A DNA stretch of 64,000 nucleotides from Chrysogorgia sp. JL179-B06 (lineage: Eukaryota > Cnidaria > Anthozoa > Scleralcyonacea > Chrysogorgiidae): assembly GCA_035772405.1 (NCBI GenBank), contig JAYKKM010000052.1, forward strand, positions 464,001 to 528,000. Reading direction: 5' to 3'. Each line of letters begins with the position of its first letter. Positions within the stretch are counted from its first letter, which is position 1. The notes below the pieces were generated by a model. That model did no database searches and was not told the DNA's origin. It saw only the letters and a list, made by a program, of their open reading frames with translations. Made by a program: the position numbers and the translations under genes. Below are positions 33,228 to 44,400 of this stretch, piece after piece.

Positions 33228-33855
33228 TTGTTTCAGTGTTTAATTGAATCATGAATGAGCCACAATCGGAGGATGAACACTCAGAAAGTGAGTTTTATTA
33301 TCCTTTCGTTGTATTCTGTTCAATAGCTCACTCAATAAGCCTATTATACTAGCGAGTTTTTGTACGATTTGTCTCCTCCTGGTGCATACGATCGAGTGGA
33401 TTCACTATGGATGGTTTGCAATCGATCTCTTGAGACGCAGAATACAAAGGTTTGTTTGACGGGCATGTTGATACCACAAACAAAAGAAGTAAATGAATTA
33501 TTTGGGTGAAGTTCCTCCAGCAATATGAAATTATACTTTCATGAGTCATCCACTCAATTGCATGCCCTAGGATGAGCAAAATCGTACCAAAACTCGCCAG
33601 TGTAAATGGGCCTTTTGTCACGCTATTGCTGTCCAAAAGTGCCATATAATAAACCTCTTACCTCGTCGCTTGGTCATTACGAGAAAATATCAGACCTCGG
33701 TCTTTCATATACGGACTTTTGGACAGCAATAGCGTGACAAAGAGTGAGCTATTGAACACAACACACCGAAAGGATAATAAAACTCACTTTCTGAGTGTTC
33801 ATCCTCTGATTGTGGCTCATTCATGATTCAATTAAACACTGAAACAAATTTTTAA
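33228..33855. repeat. Inverted repeat carrying a duplicated micro-exon-like ORF
   Basis: Arms of about 105 bases (33228-33335 and 33746-33855). In each arm, an acceptor-like TTGTTTCAG (left arm) precedes ATG and the short frame MNEPQSEDEHSE, then a strong donor GTGAGT in phase 1. A second inner arm pair around GTCACGCTATTGCTGTCC lies at 33615 and 33715. Confidence 0.65.
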
Positions 33856-33997
33856 GAGGTTAATATTCTCACATAATATAGATCATAATATGAAGATAAA
33901 AATGTTATCTTCACTGTGAATAGATTTTTATCTTCACTTGATGTGAAGATATCCGATCATGTGTTAATATACACACTGCTGTAGTGAACGTGGGAGA

Positions 33998-34180
33998 GCT
34001 TGGAGTAGACAGACGATACATGGGCGATCGTCAAGCTCATATCCTCAGAAAAATTATTCTGTGTCCCGGACAGGAATCGAACCTGTAACCTTACCTGAAA
34101 GTTACAGGTCTATTCCTGTCTGGGACTCAGAATCATTTTTCTGAGGATATGAGCTTGACGATCGTCCATGTAGCGTCCAA
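33998..34180. repeat. Hairpin repeat with tRNA T-arm-like loop, copy 2
   Basis: Long arms share CGTCAAGCTCATATCCTCAG inverted. The loop side on the minus strand reads GGTTCGATTCCTGTCC, a perfect tRNA B box. Confidence 0.7.
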
Positions 34181-34706
34181 ATTTAAAGTAATTCCTCAGT
34201 AATTCTTTCGGAAATGAAAATTTTCTGAAACTTCCCAGTCTTAAAGTTATTGACATACTTATATTAAAACCAAAAAAAAGTTGGGGTCACCGACCTTGTT
34301 TAGAAGATATGGCATATTGCAGGTCACCTCTTACTCAGTATTGTGACGTCATTGTGACCAATTTACGAGTTGAGGAAAAACCGCATTGCACAACTTTTTC
34401 TTGAACCTTTTGACAAAGAAATTTTTTTATTTTTCGCAACTAGTAATTTTATACAAGAAAACATGGTATTTAATTAGGGGAAAAGAAACAGCTAACAGGG
34501 TTTATTATGATAAAGAAAGGTCGTTTCCCATATTCTTTGACATGTTATTTGAAGAAACATTCATCAAAATTGTAAAATATTGTAAGTTGTAGAAATGATT
34601 TTTCTCCAAGTTTCTGTTATAACACGTAAAAGTGGTAGAAGAAAAGAGTTATTAAGGAAAAAATCATGGTCACCGACCTTCTTTAAGAACTATGGCCTTA
34701 AAGTGG

Positions 34707-35377
34707 CTCCCTACTGTTTCTTGAAAGGTAGCAAAAATGCAAATTTTAATCCCGAAAAGTGCCCATGGATATTTCGGAAAAGATTGAAACTAAAGCTATG
34801 CATAGAATAACTTTCAGGGCATCAAATACTATTAATGGCTAAAGCGTTTCATCTGTTGCTATGACAACAGTGACGTTTCAAAATGTCCGAAAATGAACAT
34901 TTAATCTAATTTATTTCGCAAACGAGTCGGTGACCCGCAAACGAGTCGATTTATTTTGCATTTAAACATTTCTTTTAGTTTAATTAATAAATAGGCAAAT
35001 TTAAAAAAGGTCTGTGGATCCAATTATTTTACACAAAAAAAATCATGTTTTTTTAGTTTTTTAAATAATTGGATCCACAGATTTTTTTAAATTTGCCTAT
35101 TCATTAATTAAACTAAAAGAAATGTTTAAATGCAAAAAAAATCGGGGATCACCGACTAGTTTGCGAAATAAATTAGATTAAATGTTCATTTTCGGCCATT
35201 TGGAAACGTCACTGTTGTCATAGCAACAGATGAAACACTTTAGCCATTAATAGTATTTGATGCCCTAAAGGTTATTCTATGCATAGCTTTAGTTCCAATC
35301 TTTTCCAAAATATCCATGGGCACTTTTCGAGATTGAAATTTGCATTTTTGCCACCTTTCAAGAAACAGTAGGGAGCA
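34707..35377. mobile_element. 670-bp foldback palindrome
   Basis: Ends GCTCCCTACTGTTTC and GAAACAGTAGGGAGC. The arms match almost throughout and meet near 35040. Both flanks of the left arm have diverged copies of GGTCACCGACCTT (34288, 34671). Neither arm encodes a recognisable protein. Confidence 0.8.
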
Positions 35378-36059
35378 CCTACTTGCACAGGAGCCCTAGC
35401 TAGACTTGTGTAACTGTTCTCGAAAAAAAATTGATTTAGTCCCTTAATAACTCTTCCCTACCAGTACATAAGCGTCCATTGTTAGATTTGGCACTAAATT
35501 GTCCTAAAATGGTCGGAATTTTTTGAAAGTGTTGCATAATCGCCATAAAAACACTGATTATTAGATGTGCGCAGTAAATGTGCGCAATGCAAAGCTGAGG
35601 AATCACCTTAAACGCATTTGGTAAAAGCCCGTTTATTGGGCTTTCAGAAAATGTATAGCTTTCGCAACAGTTATGGTTATTTCCAGAGACATTTTCAGGT
35701 ATTTTGGGATGTTTCACAATCTAAGCCATATGATAAAAAGGAACTATATTAAATGCACTGCCACTTTTTAATAAGATCCAAATAGGGTATGGATTTTTGG
35801 GCTAGATGTAAAATATTGTAAGGATTTCTAGAAAACCAACTTGTTTGGGAATTCCCCCAATCCAACATGGAAGCTTGGTCTTCAGCTTCTCATGGTCTAT
35901 TCTTTACTGACGAGAGCAAATCTAAGTCGCAATCTATCACCAAATGAAAGGCACCCTTCTAGATCTAACAAAGAGTGAATGGGACCTTAATTCGTGTCTG
36001 GATATCCTCAGATCTGAGTTGAACCTATTGGTACGGAAAGTGAAATGTGCTTCCTCCTC
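35378..36059. other. No gene seen
   Basis: A 93-codon minus-strand frame (35436-35717) has no recognisable domain. No strong repeat noted. Confidence 0.4.
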
Positions 36060-37570
36060 ACGTTAAGAGAGAAAGGAGGCTGGCGGCCTGTGGCTGCGAT
36101 TGGTCGTGATGTCCAGGAAAAGCTTCTCAGTCAATTCTTGTCTACGGACGTGTAGGGGTTGGAGACCCGCAAGTGATAGCGCCTCGCAAAATGAAATCCA
36201 TGGAAAAATAATCCGCATGCACTGTCCGCTTCTGCACCATTTCTAGATCGTTTACCAGATAACCTGTTAAACTATTGTGAAAAGCGGGACATGCATACTC
36301 GGTGATAGGCTTGATACAAATGCTGTAAAACTCATGGACCAGCTCACTGCTGTCAACTTTGGATCTCTTCAACTGGGTTAGAAAATATAACCTCTTGCGT
36401 GCTTTCTTGATAACCTCAGAGACATGGTCATTCACTCAAGATTACTGGAAATAATTGAACCTAAAATCTTGGCGCTACTTACTATTTCCAAGGGATTACC
36501 GTTAATTATAGGATCAAAATGTACAATAGGTTTACTAAAACAGATACACAGTTCTTTACACTTTCCCTCGTTCAACTGGAACCTATCGGCTAAGGTTTTA
36601 TTGGTCAGATCATTTACAGCTAACACCTCCCTATCCCATAGACGGTCGGTAGCATCTTGACGGTCGGTAGCATCTTTGATGATCGGTAGCATCTAATTAG
36701 GACTATTTTTTTGATATTCGAAACCAATCCCAAAAACTAACCCTAACTATTAAAAAGAAAAAAAAGAAAGTAAAAATTAAAAAAAATGGAAAAAATCATA
36801 CACTCGAACCCCGACCTCACAAGTGAAAATCAACGGAAAAAGACCACTCAGCTGTGCACGAACTTGAAATATTCGGTTGATAATCAATATTTATGTGATC
36901 CCATTTTAAGTGAACCATATACATAATAAAAAGATGCTACCGACCGTCTACGGATTCCAAATTAGCATAGTCGACATACGTCCACATCTTGTTTCCAGGG
37001 ATATCTAGTTCGTTAATCATAATTATGAAAAGCCAGGGCCCCAGTTTTGTTCATTGTGGAACCCCACTCTGAGTAACAGTCTTGCCTTAATTTCACTCGC
37101 TGTCTTCTACAGGTCAGAAAGTCAGTGATCCACTCAATGGTCCATTGCGGTGAATCGTAGGTTGAGAGTTTCATGACTAGTAGATCAAATCGAACACCTT
37201 CTTAAAATCAAATAAAACGACTCTGACGGTTGCACCATTCCCGTCAGTGGAACTGTGGGTGGTACTCGAGCTAGGACTAACCGTGCCATATTGGTTTCAA
37301 CTCTCTGTAGTACGGCTAGCTTCACAAACATGTCAACCACATAGTCCTCAGCGACTTTAGATAAAATTGATGTGAGAGATATCGGGCGAACTAGGTCTTT
37401 GTTAGCATCGCATACCAGCTTTTCTTTCGGGATCGGGATTATATCTGCGTGCTTCCATGATTGAGGAATACGCGAGCTTCTTGGTATGAGCTGTTAAGAA
37501 TATCTGACACGGGAGATGCGAGGAAGTCAGCATTCTCCTTCATCATTTTGATAACTATTGTCTAATAGAG
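36060..37570 (-). pseudogene. LINE reverse-transcriptase corpse
   Basis: Minus-strand pieces in order. First is an RT N-terminal segment (near 37540) and a thumb-proximal VRFDLLVMKLSTYDSP with WITDFLTCRRQRVKL (near 37100). Next is the catalytic box, mutated from YVDD to YVDY (36988-36961). After an interruption at 36690-36966 come LADRFQLNEGKCKELCI and AKILGSIISSNLE, then NDHVSEVIKKARKRLYFL and EYACPAFHNSL to about 36180. These are hallmarks of L2/CR1-type ORF2. Multiple stops and frameshifts; not functional. Confidence 0.8.
36690..36966 (-). repeat. SINE-like repeat, copy 2, inside the LINE
   Basis: Relative of 23945-24215. Here it is bracketed by inverted GGTCGGTAGCATC words: three at 36644-36692 and one at 36933-36947. 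Confidence 0.5.
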
Positions 37571-38108
37571 GGTTTCAGAATAGTTACTGGTTATGTAACT
37601 GGTGAAGGAGGATTGGTCAACCTTCCAGACTCAGAGTGCTTTGCGACATACCTATGACACCATTAATCAAATGTGCAAGGAGGTACAATGACAAAGGTTT
37701 TCGCAAAGCATTCTGCAGATTTAATAATCCTCCTTTGTAATCCAACCGTCTGAAAGTCAAGGAATTTTTCTTATGCATAAGAAATTTTCCGTATGCATAA
37801 AAATTCATTAACAAAACCTACTTTATGGATCTTCGTATTTCTCTAAAAAGTGTTTAAGAATTCAAACATTTTCCGGGAAGCATACATCGTCACACTCAAA
37901 AATGATAAAACCACACGGACCAATTACAAATATCTTAGCGCCACCCCCCTCGCAAAAATCCTAGTTGGGTGCCTAGTTCGGTTCGACTCGTGTGCAGTAC
38001 TCATGTAATGTTGTGATGACGTCACACGACAATGTTTTCCCGCCCAGGACCTACAGGCCATTAATCCGGCTCTGCAAACAAGATATACGTCGTGTGTACG
38101 ACACTGTC
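37571..38108. other. No gene seen
   Basis: Short non-homologous ORFs only. The LINE ends at or before here and no splice-supported exon was found. Confidence 0.4.
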
Positions 38109-38288
38109 CAGGCGCGGATTTAGAAGTTAGTCGCATAAATTAGACACTTCATGAACAACCCTATTGGTTATGCTTTTCTTAAGAATAATTCAGAACAAAA
38201 ACCTATCCAATAGGATTGTTATTCACAGGTATTTTGAATTGCAAATTCTAAATCTAATTTATGCGACTAACTTCTAAATCCGCGCCTG
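38109..38288. mobile_element. 180-bp MITE with CAGGCGCGG ends
   Basis: Terminal inverted repeats of about 37 bases begin CAGGCGCGGATTTAGAAG. CTGTC flanks both sides (38104-38108 and 38289-38293). Confidence 0.75.
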
Positions 38289-38296
38289 CTGTCTCT

Positions 38297-38449
38297 CAGT
38301 GGCGAAGCTGGCCGTAGCAACTGGTCATGCTATGCTAATTTATAAACATTTGCATATTTTGAAAACAATATATTTCTAAAGATATGAATATGTAAATCGT
38401 TTCAAAATTTGCATAGCATGACCAGTTGCTATGGCCAACTTCGCTACTG
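38297..38449. mobile_element. 153-bp hAT-type MITE
   Basis: Ends CAGTGGCGAAGCTGGCC and GGCCAACTTCGCTACTG, with an exact 8-bp duplication CTGTCTCT at 38289-38296 and 38450-38457. Confidence 0.85.
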
Positions 38450-38486
38450 CTGTCTCTAAAGGCCCGCGAAACGATGACGTGGATAT

Positions 38487-38492
38487 TTTATT
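38487..38492 (-). promoter_or_regulatory. Poly(A) signal AATAAA for asparagine synthetase
   Basis: AATAAA on the minus strand, 73 bases after the stop codon of the gene at 38565. Confidence 0.6.
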
Positions 38493-38564
38493 GCGTTTAA
38501 AAACAATAATTCAATTGAAGGATAATCATAGTCCTAAGACGAAACGATATTAGTGCTGAGCAGT

Positions 38565-40229
38565 TCACGGTTGTGTGTAGTTGGCCAGAGTCCGTGCCGA
38601 GGGGTCTGCGGCGTCCGACCATTTAGGCAACCAGAAATACGGAATGAGATGACTTTGGCCAGGAAATTTTCTTTCGAAGACTTTTCGGTAGTAATAGGAT
38701 TCCTTGGTTTTGGGACAGTTGAATGGATACCGTTCCACCGCCGTCTCCAATTTCACATCGCTCACCACCTTGGCGCAATACTTCTGAATGATCTCGTACC
38801 AAGACTCGCCCGGCTCAGTAGAAGAGACGCCGTCACTGAAGGCCTCTTTGGGACGCCAGAGGATTTCATTCGGTAGCAGGCCGGAGTATTCGAACGCTGA
38901 GCGCAACAGATACTTCTCGACAGCGTCACGAGGCTGGCGCGAGGTTGGCGCAAGAGACAGGAAATACGACGTGAAGGCGACGTCCAAGAACGGAACCCGA
39001 ATCTCTAACCCGTGAGCAGCAGTAGACCGATCACCACGGAGGACATCGTAGAGGTGAAGATCTTCGAGAAGACGTTTCGACTCGGCGTCCGCGGCCTCGG
39101 CACTAGGCGCTTTGTGGAAGTAAATGTATCCTTGGGCCAGCTCGTCGGCGCCCTCTCCGGAGAATATCACCACGGTATTCGTGTTCTCCCGGATGTACTT
39201 GCTGACGAGAAACATGCCGACCGAAGCTCTGATCGTGGTAATATCGTAGCTCTCTAAATGATTCACGACGGCTGGGATGGCGTTGAGACCTTCTTGCGGG
39301 GAAAAAACTACCTCGTGGTGCTCGGTGCCCAGAAAATCCGCCACCTTCCGAGCGGCCGCGAGATCTGTGCTTCCGACCATGCCGGTGGAAAACGTCTGGA
39401 TTGGATAAGAGATGCCACTTTCCCGAGCCAGCTTCACCAATACGGCCGCGACAAGGCTGGAATCCAAGCCCCCGGAAAGCAGGCAGCCAATACGACGGTC
39501 GGACATGAGGCGCTTGCGCACGGCTTCTGTGAACAGAGCCCGGATGTTCTCTTTCACGTCGCTTTTCAATTTCACCGCAAAATCGAACTCCGGCACTTTT
39601 GTCAAACTCGTGTACGACTCCACTTTGGTGATCTGCGCAACTCCGTTGGTTTGGAACGACAGCGTGGCATGGTGACCAGGTAGGAAAGGCTCGATGATAG
39701 AACCCACGCCCTCTAGATCACTCTGTAACTTCAATAAACCTTTAACCTCCGAACAGACCGCAAAACAGCGACCCTCCGGAGACTTCAGCACAAACATCGG
39801 TCGGATGCCGAAGGTATCTCGCCCGAGATGAATTTCTTTCTTCTCGGTGTCGATAACGATGAACGCAAACACTCCGTCCATCTGCTGGGCTGTTTTCGCA
39901 CCACCGAACTTATTGTAGAGATGAAGGATCACCTCACCGTCGCACTTGGTGTGATACTGGAAGCCGTATTTCTCTCCCAATGCTTTATGGTTGTAAATTT
40001 CCCCGTTGTAGATCATGTAGAGGTGGGGTAGTGAGAAGACGCGCATTGGTTGCATGCCATACACGCTGTCGATGATGGCCAGGCGGTGGAAGGCAAGACA
40101 AGAGTTGTCGAAATTTGGAATACTTTCTATGCGAAAGCTATCGGGACCACGGTGTGTCATCTTCAATGCACATCTGAAATACTCTGCTATTTCTTCGCTG
40201 GCGCCAAATATTGCCCAAATACCACACAT
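38565..40229 (-). CDS. ASNS: Asparagine synthetase, glutamine-hydrolysing
   Basis: Makes asparagine from aspartate, glutamine and ATP in the cytosol. The ATG at 40229 is chosen because maturation needs the next residue to be the catalytic Cys2 (MCGIW). The glutaminase half shows HRGPDSF (26-32), HRLAIID with Arg49, YNGEIYN (74-80) and CDGE (96-99). The synthetase half shows the ATP loop SGGLDSS (252-258), SGEGADE (357-363) and DRSTAAHGLEIRVPFLD (400-416). All expected active-site motifs are intact. The length of 554 residues is close to the 561 of human ASNS. The coding region has no intron, whereas vertebrate ASNS has about eleven coding exons. An acceptor TGTTTTGCAG ends at 40242, eleven bases upstream, so a 5' untranslated exon exists. 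Coding sequence is much more GC-rich than its surroundings. Possibilities are ancient retroposition or lineage-wide intron loss. Confidence 0.95.
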   Translation of the reverse strand: MCGIWAIFGASEEIAEYFRCALKMTHRGPDSFRIESIPNFDNSCLAFHRLAIIDSVYGMQPMRVFSLPHLYMIYNGEIYNHKALGEKYGFQYHTKCDGEVILHLYNKFGGAKTAQQMDGVFAFIVIDTEKKEIHLGRDTFGIRPMFVLKSPEGRCFAVCSEVKGLLKLQSDLEGVGSIIEPFLPGHHATLSFQTNGVAQITKVESYTSLTKVPEFDFAVKLKSDVKENIRALFTEAVRKRLMSDRRIGCLLSGGLDSSLVAAVLVKLARESGISYPIQTFSTGMVGSTDLAAARKVADFLGTEHHEVVFSPQEGLNAIPAVVNHLESYDITTIRASVGMFLVSKYIRENTNTVVIFSGEGADELAQGYIYFHKAPSAEAADAESKRLLEDLHLYDVLRGDRSTAAHGLEIRVPFLDVAFTSYFLSLAPTSRQPRDAVEKYLLRSAFEYSGLLPNEILWRPKEAFSDGVSSTEPGESWYEIIQKYCAKVVSDVKLETAVERYPFNCPKTKESYYYRKVFERKFPGQSHLIPYFWLPKWSDAADPSARTLANYTQP

Positions 40230-40241
40230 TGTCGGATAGTA

Positions 40242-40253
40242 CTGCAAAACAAG
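40242..40253 (-). promoter_or_regulatory. Splice acceptor before ASNS coding exon
   Basis: Minus strand reads CTTGTTTTGCAG directly before a 12-base leader and the ATG, implying a spliced 5' untranslated exon. Confidence 0.55.
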
Positions 40254-40365
40254 TCAAAAATCAAATTAAAATGCCTATAACCACAAACACTATATATTAT
40301 TTATAAACATTATATTTAAAGTGCCTATATGACACGAAAATAAAGGTTTAGGTTTTTAAAATGCT

Positions 40366-40560
40366 AGGCCTGTTTACACAGGCGATTTTTGCTGCGATTT
40401 TTCTGACCCTGACGTATGCGATATAGTGGATGACTCACAAAAGTATTGAACGTCATAGATCTTCACAAATGGTTCAATACATTCGTAAAACAATCCATTC
40501 GATCGCATGTGTTAAAAAGAGAAAAAAAGCAGCAAAAATCGCCTGTCGGTAAACTGGCCT
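40366..40560. mobile_element. MITE with AGGCCTGTTTACAC ends
   Basis: Arms share GGCGATTTTTGCTGC inverted and the ends are AGGCCTGTTTAC / GTAAACTGGCCT. Lies in the 5' region of ASNS. Confidence 0.7.
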
Positions 40561-40566
40561 TTAGGA

Positions 40567-40660
40567 TGCAAGGCTAAAAATAACGGCCGGTCAACGGTCA
40601 AATTTTTAACATGACCGGCTAAATTTGCGTTATGCCGGTCATATTGACCGGTCACACACG
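40567..40660. repeat. CCGGTCA-rich hairpins
   Basis: Alternating GGTCAA/GACCGG words, like the interior of the element at 55034-55387. Confidence 0.4.
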
Positions 40661-40849
40661 AATATGAATAAATTGCCTAATATCGGCTCTCGCGTTACTA
40701 AATGACTTGCACGAAGAAATGCAATGCGTTTTGAATATGGTTTGATTCCGTAATCTAAACTAGCTTTGCCATATCGCAAATCAAAATAATCAAACAAACA
40801 ATTAAACGACGTGTTAATGATTAACAATTGCCTTTGAGCGCAAAGCGAT

Positions 40850-41260
40850 TTACTAGTTGTTTCTCAGTGTTTTCGCCGAAAAATATGTGATCGCGATCAT
40901 TGCGCTTGCCAGAATAGGTTTTCGTAACTGGGAAAAAACAGCTAGGTGGACGCCATTTTGCGCGGGAACCCAGAAAATTACGAGGGTTTCTGCGGGAAAT
41001 GACTCATTCCCAGGCCAGACGCGCAAAAGTGGCATCTGCAGCTTTCATTTACATTTTTGTGAAAATGGCGTAGCCGCTGGAAAAAATACAATTTTCCCGC
41101 CTCCGGGAAATACGACTGTGCAATGGCAGAAGTTAAACGGCAGACGACTGAGCCGAGAAAACATTGAAACAAAAGGCGACAGAGAAAGTCAAGCTCCTCG
41201 TGGGATGCAACACTGATAATTGCGCTTGGCATAAACAGAGTAAACAAGAGATATTTCATT
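40850..41260 (-). promoter_or_regulatory. Candidate ASNS promoter region
   Basis: Locally GC- and CpG-richer than its surroundings. On the minus strand it contains CAAAATGGCGTCC (YY1-like) and ATGAGTCATTT near 41001, a TGAGTCA site for bZIP factors. Overlapping ORFs on both strands are artefacts of base composition. Position upstream of the ASNS leader acceptor fits a promoter, but this is inference. Confidence 0.3.
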
Positions 41261-41432
41261 CTTATAAGTGAGAAGTCGGAGGAAGTTAATCTGGCGTGCG
41301 TGATTTATGATAAATTAGTTGCGCATAATAACGTATTAAATGTATGTTTGAATTATCACTTTGCTCAATCACCGACTTTAACCCATGGAAATGTTTTTGA
41401 GGATGTTTTTGTTATGTTGTGTTATATAGAAT

Positions 41433-44400
41433 CAGGGCGCTATAAAACACGGGCGTGGAAACGGCCTATAAGCGCGTGATCCATGTGTGATGCGGACGAC
41501 TGGCGCGAGCGTGCTGTAGAACAAAAAAAATTATAAACAATGGCCGAAAAATATATATACGAGTGCCCGAAAAATATGGCAATACTAAGGTAGTGTGTTA
41601 ACAAAATCAATGTTTTCTTGAAGTTAACAATACGAAGCTTTCTTCAACTTTAGATTTACCTCGTTACCTTTTCAATAAATCTACTTGGAAAGCTAAAATT
41701 TCAATGGTTGATCGCTGTTCTTTTCAAAATTCAGGACGTTTTATCAAGCATTGACGCTTTGAATTGACGATTACTACTCCACTAGGTAACCAAAAGTTAA
41801 TTTGACCACATCAAACGCTTGGTAATTTTATAAGCTTTACAATGTATACTGTGAGGAGACCGGCTTTTTTATATTTTGTGTTTTCGTTGATCCGAGATCG
41901 ATCTAACTCACTAGTGTGAACGGCCCCGTATAGTCAGAAACACTGGAACCGCGGAAAAATTATATTTTCTTTCTTTTCTTCTTCCCTAGTACTTAAATGG
42001 TGTTTTGAATACACCAATCTCTTTCCCAAGTTACCAGCTTCGAAAGGATGCTGTGAGAAAACCGACTTTTTTAACATTTTCTATTTTTAAAGCCTTGTTT
42101 TGGACCCGTTCGTAGACAAAAACAATGCCATATTAGCAACCGCGGAAAAATTAGGTTTTTCTTGTTTTTTTCTGCACTAGGTACTTAAAGTTTATTTTGA
42201 ATACGCCAATCTCTTGCCCAAGTGATCAGCTTTCGAGTGGATACTGTGAGAAAACCGGCTTTTTTGATATTTTGTATTTTTAAAGCCTTGTTTTCGACCA
42301 GTTCGTAGACAAAATCTTGTGCAGTTGTACTGTTTTAAATGTAATAGGAACCGCGGAAAAATTAGGTTTTTCTTGTTTTTTTCTGCACTAGGTACTTAAA
42401 ATCTATTTTGAATACATCAATCTCTTGCCCAAGTGATCAGCTTTCGAGTGGATACTATGAAAAAACCGGCTTTTTTGATATTTTCTATTTTTAAAGCCTT
42501 GTTTTCGACCAGTTCGTAGACAAAATCTTGTGCAGTTGTACTGTTTTAAATGTAATAGGAACCGCGGAAAAATTAGGTTTTTCTTGTTTTTTTCTGCACT
42601 AGGTACTTAAAGTTTATTTTGAATACACCAATCTCTTGCCCAAGTGATCAGCTTTCGAGTGGATACTATGAAAAAACCGGCTTTTTTGATATTTTCTATT
42701 TTTAAAGCCTTGTTTTCGACCAGTTCGTAGACAAAATCTTGTGCAGTTGTACTGTTTTAAATGTAATAGGCTGAACCGCGGAAAAATTAGGTTTTTCTTG
42801 TTTTTTTCTGCACCAGGTACTTAAAGTTTATTTTGAATACACCAATCTCTTGCCCAAGTGATCAGCTTTCGAGTGGATACTATGAAAAAACCGGCTTTTT
42901 TGATATTTTCTATTTTTAAAACAATACCTTGTGCAGTTGTACAATCGAAAGACTCGAAATAGACAAGATTTGGAACCGTGGGTCGAAAACCATACACAAA
43001 ATATCAAAAAAGCCGGTTTTCTCACAGTATCCACTCGAAAGCTGATCACTTGGGCAAGAGATTGATGTATTCAAAATAGATTTTAAGTACCTAGTGCAGA
43101 AAAAAAACAAGAAAAATCTAATTTTTCCGCGGTTCCTATTACATTTACAACAGACAACAGTACAACTGCACAAGATTTTGTCTACGAACTGGTCGAAAAC
43201 AAGGCTTTAAAAATAGAAAATATCAAAGAAGCCGGTTTTTTCATAGTATCCACTCGAAAGCTGATCACTTGGGCAAGAGATTGATGTATTCAAAATAGAT
43301 TTTAAGTACCTAGTGCAGAAAAAAACAAGAAAAATCTAATTTTTCCGCGGTTCCTATTACATTTACAACAGACAACAGTACAACTGCACAAGATTTTGTC
43401 TACGAACTGGTCGAAAACAAGGCTTTAAAAATAGAAAATATCAAAAAAGCCGGTTTTTTCATAGTATCCACTCGAAAGCTGATCACTTGGGCAAGAGATT
43501 GGTGTATTCAAAATAAACTTTAAGTACCTAGTGCAGAAAAAAACAAGAAAAACCTAATTTTTCCGCGGTTCCTATTACATTTAAAACAGTACAACTGCAC
43601 AAGATTTTGTCTACGAACTGGTCGAAAACAAGGCTTTAAAAATAGAAAATATCAAAAAAGCCGGTTTTTTCATAGTATCCACTCGAAAGCTGATCACTTG
43701 GGCAAGAGATTGATGTATTCAAAATAGATTTTAAGTACCTAGTGCAGAAAAAAACAAGAAAAACCTAATTTTTCCGCGGTTCCTATTACATTTAAAACAG
43801 TACAACTGCACAAGATTTTGTCTACGAACTGGTCGAAAACAAGGCTTTAAAAATACAAAATATCAAAAAAGCCGGTTTTCTCACAGTATCCACTCGAAAG
43901 CTGATCACTTGGGCAAGAGATTGGTGTATTCAAAATAAACTTTAAGTACCTAGTGCAGAAAAAAACAAGAAAAACCTAATTTTTCCGCGGTTGCTAATAT
44001 GGCATTGTTTTTGTCTACGAACGGGTCCAAAACAAGGCTTTAAAAATAGAAAATGTTAAAAAAGTCGGTTTTCTCACAGCATCCTTTCGAAAGCTGATAA
44101 CTTGGGAAAGAGATTGGTGTATTCAAAACACCATTTAAGTACTAGGGAAGAAGAAAAGAAAGAAAATATAATTTTTCCGCGGTTCCAGTGTTTCTGACTA
44201 CGGGGCCTTTCACACTGGTGAGTTAGATCGATCTCGGATCAACGAAAACACAAAATATAAAAAAGCCGGTAAAAGCCGGTCTCCTCACAGTATACATTGA
44301 AAAGCTTATAAAATTACCAAGCGTTTGATGTGGTCAAATTAACTTTTGGTTACCTAGTGGAGTAGTAATCGTCAATTCAAAGCGTCAATGCTTGATAAAA

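Noticed and set aside
39258..39683. 141-codon plus-strand ORF
   Set aside because: Shadow of the asparagine synthetase gene on the other strand.
40857..41259. Overlapping ORFs of 119 and 93 codons on opposite strands
   Set aside because: No recognisable domain; they reflect a GC-rich, stop-poor promoter-like block.
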